NCBI GenBank assembly: GCA_964472605.1
Contig: CAYYLG010000003.1
Location: 1 to 47,088 of the forward strand
DNA from: JANNXY01 sp964472605
GTDB taxonomy: Bacteria > Patescibacteriota > Minisyncoccia > Phycocordibacterales > CAIZIN01
DNA length: 47,088 bases
Reading direction: 5' to 3'
Made by a program: the position numbers and the translations under genes. Under the pieces are notes generated by a model. The model did not search any database. It had not been told where the DNA came from and was given only the letters and a program-made list of their open reading frames with translations. Shown in pieces: positions 39,015 to 47,088 of the stretch (within the stretch, counting starts at the first letter, position 1; each line of letters begins with the position of its first letter).

Positions 39015-39248
39015 ATGAATAGCACAATACTCGATCCAAAATGCAGGCAACAGATTATTGCAAGGAGAACCGAAATAACAATCTTGATCGCTGGTTATGA
39101 GACTGGCTTAAAAGAACAGAAAGAGAAGTTGGTTAAACTTCAAAATGAATGCCAGCATCCAGAATCAAAAGATGTTTCTACTGATCTCGATGTAGAACAT
39201 GTTCAATGTGTGGACTGCTTAAAAACACTCTCCTTTGGAGGTCGATAA
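39015..39248 (+). CDS. Small coiled-coil protein with a zinc-ribbon-like end
   Basis: 77 residues. A helical, probably coiled-coil first half (IIARRTEITILIAGYETGLKEQKEKLVKLQNE) is followed by CQHPES and, about 15 residues later, CVDCLKTLSF. The pattern C-x-H ... CxxC suggests a small zinc site. It sits between divergent uvrC and convergent uvrA, so a link to repair is possible but purely contextual. Function unknown. Confidence 0.6.
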   Translation: MNSTILDPKCRQQIIARRTEITILIAGYETGLKEQKEKLVKLQNECQHPESKDVSTDLDVEHVQCVDCLKTLSFGGR

Positions 39249-39259
39249 TCAGTTCAATT

Positions 39260-42003
39260 TTATTTCAATATTTTCTTCAAATATTTTCCAGTATAAGACT
39301 TTAGATTATTCGCAACTTCTTCTGGAGTACCTTTAGCTACGAGGGAACCACCATTTACTCCACCTTNNNNNNNNNNNNNNNNNNNNNNNNNNNNNNNNNN
39401 NNNNNNNNNNNNNNNNNNNNNNNNNNNNNNNNNNNNNNNNNNNNNNNNNNNNNNNNNNNNNNNNNNGCAACTTCTTCTGGAGTACCTTTAGCTACGAGGG
39501 AACCACCATTTACTCCACCTTCTGGACCAATATCAATGATATAGTCAGACGATTTAATCACATCCAGGTTATGTTCAATCACAAGAACCGTATTCCCTTT
39601 ATTTACCAATTTCTGGAGAATTTCAATTAATTTTTTCACGTCCTCATAATGTAGTCCAATAGTTGGTTCATCAAGTATATAAATAGTTTTTTCAATATGA
39701 GCACGATAAAGTTCTGAAGAAATTTTCACACGCTGAGCTTCTCCTCCAGAGAGAGTTGTAGCTGATTGACCAAGCTCTAAGTAACTTAATCCCACATCCA
39801 TAAGACTTTCTAATCTGTCAGAAATCGCAGGAATATCTTTGAAGAATTCTGTAGCTTCTTCTACAGTCATCTTGAGCACGTCATAAATACTTTTTTTCTT
39901 ATACTTCACATCTAGAGTCTCCTTCATGAACCTCTTACCGTTACACACGTCACAAGTTACATAAACAGTTGGGAGGAAATGCATCTCAACTTCTATAACC
40001 CCATTACCCTGACAAGCTTCACAGCGCCCACCTTTCACATTGAAAGAGAATCTTCCAGGTCCCCAACCGCGAACCTTAGCATCGTCCGTCATGGCAAATA
40101 AATCACGGATATGGGTGAAAGCTCCTGTATAAGTAGCGGGGTTTGATCGTGGTGTTCTACCAATTGGAGACTGATCAATTAGAACTGATCTTGAAATATA
40201 TTCTGAAGTAAAATTTGTACAATTGAAAACTTCTGCGGTCCTGTGTCTCCTCTCAAACTTCGCCTGTAGATTTTTGTGTAAAATTTCATAAACAAAAGAT
40301 GATTTACCTGAACCAGATACTCCGGTTACAGACACAAGCCTTCCAAGTGGCACTTCTACATTTAGATTTTTGATATTAAATATTTTTCCTCCAGCAATTT
40401 TAATCTTGCCTTTATCTTGAGTCCGTCTCTCATCTGGAACTTCGATTTTCTTTTCTCCACGTAGATATGACAGTGTCACTGATCCACTAGGATTTTTCTT
40501 TGCAGTTAAGAGATCATCCAGCCAACCTTGCACCACAACATTACCCCCATGAACTCCTGCACCAGGACCAATATCGATAATGTAGTCAGAGGCATACATA
40601 GTATCTTCATCGTGCTCTACTACGATAATAGTATTTCCCATATCACGCAGATGAGTCAGGGTATTTATAAGACGATCATTATCTCGCTGATGAAGTCCAA
40701 TTGTAGGTTCATCCAGCACATAGAGAGCACCTACGAGTCCGGAACCGAGCTGTGATGCCAGACGGATACGCTGAGCTTCTCCTCCAGAAAGAGTGTTTGC
40801 TCTGCGATCCAGTGTTAAGTATTCAATGCCCACATTCTGCATAAATTCCAAACGATTCATAATCTCTTTAATCACAACTTTTGAAATCTCTTTTTCTTGC
40901 AGATTAAGTTTTAGTCCAAGGAAAAAGTCTTGCGCCTCTTCAATAGATAGCGCGGTTATATTTACAATATTTTGTTTTTCTCCAAGAAATACATGTAGTG
41001 CCTCCGGTCTAAGTCTCGCACCCTTACAAACCTGACATTCTTCATGGACAAAAAACTCCCTAGTTCCAAGACCATTACATTCAGGACAAGCACCGTATGG
41101 AGAGTTGAAGGAAAAGAGTCTTGGTTCGATCTCTGGATAAGAAAATCCATCATATGGACACATAAACTTAGATGAAATAAGTTTCTGTTCTTCACCAGCA
41201 ACAAGTTTCAAAAGTCCATCAGACTCTGTAAGTGCTCTTTCTACAGCTTCAGCAAGTCGTTCCTTGTATCCAGCTTTCTTTTCCTTTATTTCACTTATGA
41301 AAAATTCATCAACCAACACGTCGATATCATGCTTTTTGGTCTTAGATAAAACAATTTGTTCACGAAGATTTTTTACCACTCCATCAACCATAACTTTCTC
41401 AAATCCTTTTCCAAGTAAATCATAAAGCAACTGATAGTATTCACCCTTTCTTCCAACCACAACCGGAGAATAGATAGAAACCTTGTCGTGAGTTACATCT
41501 ACACCCATAACTTTTTTCGGTGCAGATTTTATTGATTCAACAGTGTGAATTATTGTGTCAAAAATTTCCTCTGTTGAGAGTTTCTTGATTTCTCGGGCGC
41601 ATTCCAAACAATGTGGTTTACCAATACGAGCAAATAAAATGCGAAGGTAATCATAAATCTCTGTAATTGTTGCAACTGTTGAACGAGGATTGTTTGATCT
41701 AGATTTCTGGTCAATTGAAATAGCTGGTGAGAGTCCAGAAATTTCATCCACATCTGGCTTCTGCATAGTGTTCAAAAATTGCCTCGCATAAGCAGAAAGT
41801 GACTCCACATATCTGCGCTGCCCCTCAGCAAATATGGTGTCGAAGGCTAGAGATGATTTTCCTGACCCAGAAAGCCCTGTAATGGCCACCATTTTGTTAC
41901 GAGGCATCTCAACAGTGATGTTCTTTAAATTATGTGTCCTAGCTCCTTTAACAACAATTCTATCGCTTGGTGCAATGCTTATTTTTGACCTTTTTTCTGC
42001 CAT
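39260..42003 (-). CDS. uvrA: Excinuclease ABC subunit A lacking the insertion domain; false gap near the 3' end
   Basis: Damage-recognition ATPase of nucleotide-excision repair. Two ABC cassettes are present: Walker A GLSGSGKSSLAFDTIFAEG and GVSGSGKSSFVYEIL, signatures LSGGEAQRI and LSGGEAQRV, Walker B VLDEPTIGLHQRD and ILDEPTIGLHYED. The second zinc module is CEACQGNG...CDVCNGKR. The first reads CPYD...CPECNGLG, one Cys replaced by Asp. The roughly 100-residue insertion domain normally between CDGLG and C..C.G.RL is almost absent. 100 Ns (39367-39466) are bracketed by an identical 55-nt sequence; merging gives an intact 862-residue protein ending TGKYLKKILK at the TAA at 39260. Confidence 0.95.
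39312..39366. repeat. 55-nt contig-end overlap, left copy (in uvrA)
   Basis: Identical to 39467-39521 across the gap, starting GCAACTTCTTCTGG. An assembly overlap, not a biological repeat: removing one copy and the Ns restores the uvrA frame. Confidence 0.95.
39367..39466. other. Assembly gap (100 Ns) in uvrA, artefactual
   Basis: Placeholder between two identical 55-nt flanks, the same situation and same overlap length as in pepF. No sequence seems to be missing. Confidence 0.93.
39467..39521. repeat. 55-nt contig-end overlap, right copy (in uvrA)
   Basis: Identical to 39312-39366; see that entry. Confidence 0.95.
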
Positions 42004-42046
42004 AAGTAGGCGCGATTATACCACAAAATCCTAGAATTGGCACGAT

Positions 42047-42853
42047 TTAGCAATTACACAGTTTCTTTATCTCCTCAAAGATTTTATCCAAAGTAACAAG
42101 GGCCTTAACGAAGAATTTAACAGCACCAAGTTTAAAGCATTTCTCCATATCATCGCGCTGATCAAGATTTGAAAGCACAATTACAGGTATATCTTTTGTA
42201 GCAGGATCAGACTTCAATTTCTCCAAAATCTCAAAACCACTCATACCAGGAAGCACTAAATCCAAAACTATTACATTAGGCTTATCAGTTTGTAGTGACT
42301 GAAATGCCTCCTCAGCACTTTTTGCTTGAATATGCTTAGCCCCTGTCCCAGCAAGCTTTCTTCCAACAATTGATGATAGAAACATATCATCCTCCACCCA
42401 TAAAACTGTTACACCGGTTAAATCACAACCTTTCTCTGTCTCATTTTTTGCCTCAATAATAAAATCATTATCACTATTTTTCATTTCTATACCAAGAATA
42501 TCAGAAACTTTTTTATAAACCTCGTCAGGTGACATCTGTATCTTAACAATATAATCAGTTGCACCAAGTTCCTTTAGTCTACCCACCTCAACATCTTGCC
42601 CCGAATTTGAAATAACAATCACAGGAATTTTGGCAATATTTGGATCCTTAGATCTAGCCTCCAAGATTTCATATCCATTCATAGAAGGAAGTGACATATC
42701 GAGAAGCGCAATATCAGGATTGAGTGATTTTAATTCATTTAAACCAACCATTCCATCATGAACCAAAGCAACGTCGAAATCTTTTGATTGGAAAAACTTT
42801 TCAAGTATTTTCCCGAGGTTTTCATTATCTTCTATTATAAGTATTTTTTTCAT
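42047..42853 (-). CDS. Response regulator with two tandem receiver domains, no output domain
   Basis: 268 residues. REC1 (about 1-120) has acidic pocket E8-D9, phosphoacceptor D52 in IALLDMSLPSMNG and K104. REC2 (about 146-268) has E154-D155-D156, phosphoacceptor D198 in VIVLDLVLPGMSG and the lysine in FFVKAL. No DNA-binding or enzymatic domain follows, so it must act by protein contacts or as a phosphate sink. It follows the histidine kinase by 15 nt and the FIST gene further upstream, forming an apparent operon. uvrA lies downstream on the same strand. Confidence 0.93.
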   Translation of the reverse strand: MKKILIIEDNENLGKILEKFFQSKDFDVALVHDGMVGLNELKSLNPDIALLDMSLPSMNGYEILEARSKDPNIAKIPVIVISNSGQDVEVGRLKELGATDYIVKIQMSPDEVYKKVSDILGIEMKNSDNDFIIEAKNETEKGCDLTGVTVLWVEDDMFLSSIVGRKLAGTGAKHIQAKSAEEAFQSLQTDKPNVIVLDLVLPGMSGFEILEKLKSDPATKDIPVIVLSNLDQRDDMEKCFKLGAVKFFVKALVTLDKIFEEIKKLCNC

Positions 42854-42868
42854 GTTTAATTATTATTA

Positions 42869-43840
42869 TTATGCTTTTGGTATCCAAAACTTAAATGTTG
42901 TCCCCCTTTCTTCATCTGATTCAAATGTCATTTCACCACCATGTTTCTCTATTATACTTTTAGCAATGAAAAGTCCCAAGCCCGAACCATTAGCTTCCAT
43001 CTTTGAAGCATTGCGTGCTCTATAAAACTTAGTAAATATATATGCTTGCTGGTCTTTTGGTATTCCAATACCAGAATCAGAAATGCTAACGTATAACCTA
43101 TCCCTCTCTGCATACACCTGTATTGTAACTGAACCATTATCTGGTGTATATCGACCAGCGTTTTCCAATAAATTCTGAATAACTGCGCGAATTTTTTCTT
43201 TATCGGCAGTCACTTCGCAAACCTCCTTATCACAACCGGAGTAATGAACCTTAATTCTCTTTGATTTATATTTCGGCTCTACGTCATGAAGGACTTGCTC
43301 AACAATTTCACCCATACTGACAGGTGCCTTAATCATTTCACTTCTGCCTGTATCCAATTTATCAGCTAAAAGCATATCCTCAACTAGAGTGATCATGTGA
43401 TCATTACTCTCCTCTGCCTTACCTATAAATGTTTGTTGGTCTAGTGAGAGACCCCCAAGGTCACCTTTGAGAAGCATTGTTAATGTCCATTTCATTGCAG
43501 AAAGCGGTGTCCTCATCTGATGAGCGACTACTGAGATAAATTCTGATTTTTGTGTATCAAGTGCAAGAAGTTTTTCGTTTGCACGAGTTAACTCTAAATC
43601 TCTTCTAATTAAAAGTTTCGCTGATCTATCCTGTTCCTGAACTAATTCCAAAAGTTTTTGTTGCTGAGCTAAACCCTGCTTTGTAAGTTGCCTAAAATAA
43701 AATATTAAAAATAATACGTTCATTATAAGTAACCATGCAGCGTATATAAGTTCTGTCTCATTGCGAACCAAAGCAACCGCTAGCAAGATGCCGATTGTTA
43801 TGAAAAGTTCAACTATTACTAGAAATTGAATTGACCACAT
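42869..43840 (-). CDS. Membrane sensor histidine kinase
   Basis: 323 residues. Two membrane helices (about 5-24 and 31-50) without a large outer domain, a coiled-coil linker (54-98), the HisKA dimerisation domain with phosphorylated H107 in FISVVAHQMRTPLSAMKW, and the HATPase domain (NLLENAGRYTP, DSGIGIP, FTKFYRA, GSGLGLFIAK). The lack of an outer sensor suggests that the signal arrives through a partner, plausibly the adjacent FIST protein. A true Shine-Dalgarno AGGAG lies inside the end of the FIST gene, 6 nt before this ATG, so the gene is translated as an internal cistron. Confidence 0.94.
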   Translation of the reverse strand: MWSIQFLVIVELFITIGILLAVALVRNETELIYAAWLLIMNVLFLIFYFRQLTKQGLAQQQKLLELVQEQDRSAKLLIRRDLELTRANEKLLALDTQKSEFISVVAHQMRTPLSAMKWTLTMLLKGDLGGLSLDQQTFIGKAEESNDHMITLVEDMLLADKLDTGRSEMIKAPVSMGEIVEQVLHDVEPKYKSKRIKVHYSGCDKEVCEVTADKEKIRAVIQNLLENAGRYTPDNGSVTIQVYAERDRLYVSISDSGIGIPKDQQAYIFTKFYRARNASKMEANGSGLGLFIAKSIIEKHGGEMTFESDEERGTTFKFWIPKA

Positions 43841-43841
43841 A

Positions 43842-45038
43842 TTATTCTCCTAGAACACAAATTACGACAGTTTCGTTGTGAAATTCAGCATTACAGGTCT
43901 TGATATTTTTAACATCACCATTCATTGGTGCTTGCTCACCATAAGTATAGAAACCAATAAGTGGCACATCCTTTCCTATAGCTTTCTGAATCGCTGAGAT
44001 TTCTTCACCAGCCCTTTCTCCAAACAACTTATGCCTTGCGATGCAATTAAATATAATAACGGCCCTGGGTGTTGCACCTTTAAGTTGCTTTAAAGCGTTT
44101 TTAGCTGCCTCTTCAGCAACTTTTACAGCCTCATCTACACTTCCTATCATAAGCTGTATTTCTGAACCTTCAGGCATTTCAGCTGCGCAGGTAATGGATC
44201 CGTCAGAATCTACAGATATTGGATCTCTGATAAGCATTTCTGGATGATCAGCAACCTTCATACCTAATGGATAGGTTACAGCAAGCTTTGCCAATTTTTC
44301 TTTTTCTAGTTCCTCTGCAAGATCCCCAAAATACTCTTTATAAATATCTATTGCGGGTTTACCATCAAGCTCATATAACACAGCACCCTGTGATTTAGTA
44401 ACCTTTCTTGGAATTCCAATTGGCATCCAACCATGCTTTACACCTACACCCACAAGAACTCTACCCTTGATACCCAGTCCAACAACTGCACCAGAATAAA
44501 TAGTGTCATTTAGATATTGATATGTTTTTTCAAATTTGAAATCATCCCCGGCTGCACCACCAACCACTAGCGCATTAGGTCCCAAAACCTCGGTAACCCC
44601 TCTTACTATATCTGCACCATTACCTGCAAGAACATCCGGAAGCATCATAAATAAATCAATTTTACCTGATGCCATTGCCATAACTTTACTTGCAACATCC
44701 TTACCTGCCTCAGTTGGATTATAACGAATATGCTCACCAACCGCTCCATAAAATTCTGCATCATCTGAAGAAAATGCCATCACTGCAATAGACGGTTTAT
44801 TTGATGGACCTTGCGTAGTTATCTCTCCAGCTGTAGATGCACCTGCTATTGTCACATTTGGGCCCACTACTGATCTTACACCTTCTATAACTTTAGCCTG
44901 ATCATAAGCAACTGAAGCAAAAACTAAAGCGGCCTTTACTGGGCTACCAAGTAAAGCATCCACCGCTTGCTTTGCAGCATTTACACCCTCGCGATAAGGG
45001 TCGACTCCAACGCTTGATCCAACTCCAGCTTTAAACAT
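43842..45038 (-). CDS. FIST-domain sensory protein
   Basis: 398 residues. The N-terminal FIST domain is recognised from MFKAGVGSSVGVDPYREG, AALVFASVAYDQAKVIEGVRS and TIAGASTAGEI; the FIST_C part from LVVGGAAGDDFKFEKTYQYLND, GVGVKHGWMPIG, and the end RAVIIFNCIARHKLFGERAGEEI with GFYTYGEQAP. FIST proteins are thought to bind small ligands such as amino acids and pass signals to kinases or cyclases. No membrane segment. It is the first gene of a FIST-kinase-regulator operon with a -10 TATAAT 6 nt before its ATG. Confidence 0.92.
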   Translation of the reverse strand: MFKAGVGSSVGVDPYREGVNAAKQAVDALLGSPVKAALVFASVAYDQAKVIEGVRSVVGPNVTIAGASTAGEITTQGPSNKPSIAVMAFSSDDAEFYGAVGEHIRYNPTEAGKDVASKVMAMASGKIDLFMMLPDVLAGNGADIVRGVTEVLGPNALVVGGAAGDDFKFEKTYQYLNDTIYSGAVVGLGIKGRVLVGVGVKHGWMPIGIPRKVTKSQGAVLYELDGKPAIDIYKEYFGDLAEELEKEKLAKLAVTYPLGMKVADHPEMLIRDPISVDSDGSITCAAEMPEGSEIQLMIGSVDEAVKVAEEAAKNALKQLKGATPRAVIIFNCIARHKLFGERAGEEISAIQKAIGKDVPLIGFYTYGEQAPMNGDVKNIKTCNAEFHNETVVICVLGE

Positions 45039-45044
45039 GAGTTA

Positions 45045-45050
45045 ATTATA
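45045..45050 (-). promoter_or_regulatory. -10 box of the FIST-kinase-regulator operon (leaderless start)
   Basis: Minus-strand TATAAT (45045-45050) ends 6 nt before the FIST ATG at 45038, just after the uvrB stop at 45060. The -35 region falls inside uvrB and is not clear. Confidence 0.5.
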
Positions 45051-45059
45051 CTCTATGTT

Positions 45060-47087
45060 TTATAGTTTGCGCTTAGACTTTTTCACAACCTGTGTAGAAC
45101 TTTCACCCTTAAGCTTCTTTATCTCATCGCGTATCAGCGCTGCGGTTTCAAAATCAAGTAGTTTTACCGCTTCTTGCATTTGAGCCTCCTTTTCTTTCAA
45201 GTATTTATCGGGATTTTCTTCAAACAGTCTTTTCTCAAGATTTACAAGAATATCAACAGCCTTTTCATGATCACGCTTCAAACTTTCTGTAATATCCTGA
45301 ATCTTTTTAACGATAGTTGTTGGTGTAATACCATACTTTTTATTGTGTGCTATTTGCAAAGCACGACGTCGCAAAGTCTCCTTCATAGCATAGTCCATAG
45401 ATTTCGTAATTGTATCTGCATAGAGAATTACCTTGCCTTCAACATTTCTTGCAGCACGACCGATAATCTGTACAAGCGAAGTTTCTGAGCGTAGGAACCC
45501 CTCTTTATCTGCATCAAATATTCCAATAAGTGCCACTTCTGGTAAATCTATTCCCTCTCTTAGCAAATTTACTCCAATTAAAATATCATAATCACCTTTT
45601 CTCAAATCTGTTAATATCTCTATACGCTCAATTGTCTTTATATCACTATGCAGGTATCGAGCTTTAATCCCTTTCTCTTTTAGGTACTCTGACAAATCCT
45701 CAGCCATCTTTTTGGTCAAGGTTGTACCGATCACTCTAAATCCTTTTTTAATTACCTTTTCAGCTTCAATAATAAAATCCTGGATCTGCCCTTTGTAAAT
45801 TCCCTTTTCAGTAACCGGTTTTACAATAACTTCTGGATCGATAAGCCCTGTCGGACGAATGATTTGCTCCACTACTTGTTCTGAGTGTTCAAATTCATAC
45901 GGACCCGGTGTAGCAGAGGTATAAACAACTTGATTAATCCTCTCTTCAAATTCATTGAACTTAAGCGGACGATTATCGCGAGCACTCGGTAGACGAAAGC
46001 CGAAATCAACTAAATTTTGCTTTCTTGAAGCATCCCCAGCATACATTGCACCAAGCTGTGGCACAGTAACGTGAGACTCATCAATAATGGTCAGAAATCC
46101 TTTTGGAAAATATGACAGTAACGAGTCAGGTGCTTCGCCAGGCATCTTGCCAGAGAAATGTCTTGAATAGTTTTCGATACCATTACAGTATCCAACCTCC
46201 TTAATCATCGCTAAATCATAATTTGTCCTACGCTTAAGCCTCTCTGCTTCGAGATTCTTACCATCCTTTATAAGTTCCTTTAATCTTGAGTCTAATTCAG
46301 CCTTGATTGTTGCTACTGCTCTTTTACCTTGTTCCTTGTCTGTGATGAAATGCTTAGTTGGGAAAATGAATGCAGTTTTCTCCTCAGATAAAATCGCTCT
46401 TGTCACTGCATCTATTTTTGCAATATTTGAAATTGTATTTCCCTCAAAACCGATTCTTAAAATATATCTTTCACTTATCGGCATAATCTCAACGAAATTA
46501 CCAACGGCACGCACCAACCCAGGCTTCAGATCTGCTGTAGTCCTCTCATAATGAATGCCGATTAGTTTTTTTAAAAATTCCTGACGACTTATTTCCTGTC
46601 CAACTTCAACTTTCAAATTCACTTTTTCATATTCATCTGGACTTCCCAAACCGTAAATACAAGAAACTGACGCTACAATAATCACATCTTTACGAGTAAG
46701 GAGCGCCTGAGTCGAAGCGTGGCGAAGCCTCTCGATCTCCTCATTGATCATCGCCTCCTTCTCTATATATGTATCTGAGTGAGCTATATACGCCTCTGGC
46801 TGATAATAGTCATAGTAAGAAACAAAATAATGCACCGCATTTTCAGGGAAAAATTCACGGAATTCCTGTGCGAGCTGTGCTGCTAGAGTTTTGTTGTGTG
46901 CAATCACGAGAGTTGGTTTACCAATTTGCTCTATAACATTAGCCATAGTAAAAGTCTTACCCGTACCTGTAGCACCGAGTAATGTTTGATAACGCATACC
47001 TTTTTCCAGTCCTTCCACAAGCTGTTTTATAGCCTTTGGTTGATCTCCTGCTGGATTGAATCCTTCTCTTAATTTAAAAACTGACAT
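45060..47087 (-). CDS. uvrB: Excinuclease ABC subunit B
   Basis: Damage-verification helicase of nucleotide-excision repair. 675 residues, complete: the start ATG is at 47087, one nt from the window edge. Walker A GATGTGKTFTMANVI, the beta-hairpin region FVSYYDYYQPEAYI, Walker B/DEAD-type LTIIDESHV, helicase motifs in GRAARNVEGKVILYAD, and a C-terminal UVR motif (LLDFETAALIRDEIKKLKG) that contacts UvrC. Normal length, in contrast to the shortened uvrA and uvrC nearby. Confidence 0.97.
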   Translation of the reverse strand: MSVFKLREGFNPAGDQPKAIKQLVEGLEKGMRYQTLLGATGTGKTFTMANVIEQIGKPTLVIAHNKTLAAQLAQEFREFFPENAVHYFVSYYDYYQPEAYIAHSDTYIEKEAMINEEIERLRHASTQALLTRKDVIIVASVSCIYGLGSPDEYEKVNLKVEVGQEISRQEFLKKLIGIHYERTTADLKPGLVRAVGNFVEIMPISERYILRIGFEGNTISNIAKIDAVTRAILSEEKTAFIFPTKHFITDKEQGKRAVATIKAELDSRLKELIKDGKNLEAERLKRRTNYDLAMIKEVGYCNGIENYSRHFSGKMPGEAPDSLLSYFPKGFLTIIDESHVTVPQLGAMYAGDASRKQNLVDFGFRLPSARDNRPLKFNEFEERINQVVYTSATPGPYEFEHSEQVVEQIIRPTGLIDPEVIVKPVTEKGIYKGQIQDFIIEAEKVIKKGFRVIGTTLTKKMAEDLSEYLKEKGIKARYLHSDIKTIERIEILTDLRKGDYDILIGVNLLREGIDLPEVALIGIFDADKEGFLRSETSLVQIIGRAARNVEGKVILYADTITKSMDYAMKETLRRRALQIAHNKKYGITPTTIVKKIQDITESLKRDHEKAVDILVNLEKRLFEENPDKYLKEKEAQMQEAVKLLDFETAALIRDEIKKLKGESSTQVVKKSKRKL

Positions 47088-47088
47088 G

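Noticed and set aside
1..47088. UGA recoding to glycine as in Gracilibacteria/Absconditabacteria
   Set aside because: TGA ends infA at the expected place and conserved glycines are encoded by GGN, so the standard bacterial code fits.
1..47088. CRISPR arrays, insertion sequences or integrated prophage
   Set aside because: No regularly spaced repeats, transposase or integrase genes, or terminal inverted repeats were seen; a single phage-like small gene is not enough to call a prophage.

Overview
The window reads as a chromosomal segment of an ultra-small Patescibacteria (Candidate Phyla Radiation) bacterium, most likely a Parcubacteria-type lineage. The reasons are reduced ribosomal proteins (short L13), a short AlaRS, a baseplate-J-like membrane protein next to the ribosomal operon, a UvrC without its C-terminal HhH region, many small single-pass membrane proteins, AT-rich DNA and dense packing. 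TGA is an ordinary stop (for example in infA), so the Gly-recoding Gracilibacteria/Absconditabacteria are unlikely. Nearly all genes lie on the minus strand.

Layout. 1-3980 is the ribosomal/RNAP operon, transcribed right to left: infA, rpmJ, rpsM, rpsK, rpsD, rpoA, rplQ, rplM, rpsI (partial), with a promoter just inside the 3' end of infA. 4012-6536 holds a baseplate-J-like membrane protein and an actin/FtsA-like protein. 6607-8730 is an ABC exporter with a long structured leader that may encode a 42-residue peptide. 8772-9465 is a non-coding RNA locus with its own promoter and terminator. 9479-17546 carries alaS (with a real assembly gap), an MBL-fold hydrolase, a YjdF-like protein, a Na/Pi-type transporter, pepF (with a false gap) and a uracil-DNA glycosylase. 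17588-24539 holds a deoxyribosyltransferase-like gene, a Nudix/alkyltransferase/ATP-cone-nuclease cluster, mnmA, mltG, a CPR membrane protein and a sigma-region-4/HARE protein. 24609-29458 has leuS with a Nudix domain inserted in its editing domain, and ychF. 29527-35427 has small membrane proteins, a TIM-barrel protein, a short G6PD-like enzyme, a restriction-modification pair and a second mltG. 35493-37749 has a DUF378 gene, tRNA-Ala, a phage-like small gene, an ATP-grasp protein and a second non-coding RNA locus. 37764-47087 has uvrC, uvrA, a response regulator, a histidine kinase, a FIST sensor and uvrB.

How it fits together. Translation (ribosomal proteins, IF1, AlaRS, LeuRS, MnmA, YchF, tRNA-Ala) and DNA repair (UvrABC, UDG, alkyltransferase) dominate. 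FIST, kinase and dual-receiver regulator form an apparent operon within the uvr neighbourhood. Many first genes of transcription units are preceded by a -10 box only 6-7 nt before the start codon, pointing to leaderless mRNAs; at least one internal gene uses a Shine-Dalgarno sequence instead.

Most interesting items: two minus-strand structured RNA loci, 28 kb apart, that share an identical 16-nt motif about 70 nt from their predicted 5' ends and followed by a hairpin; the LeuRS-Nudix fusion; the peptide-ORF/attenuator leader of the ABC exporter; a family-4 UDG lacking all Fe-S cysteines; and two scaffold gaps that are demonstrably false, because the flanks overlap by 55 nt and joining them restores intact pepF and uvrA.
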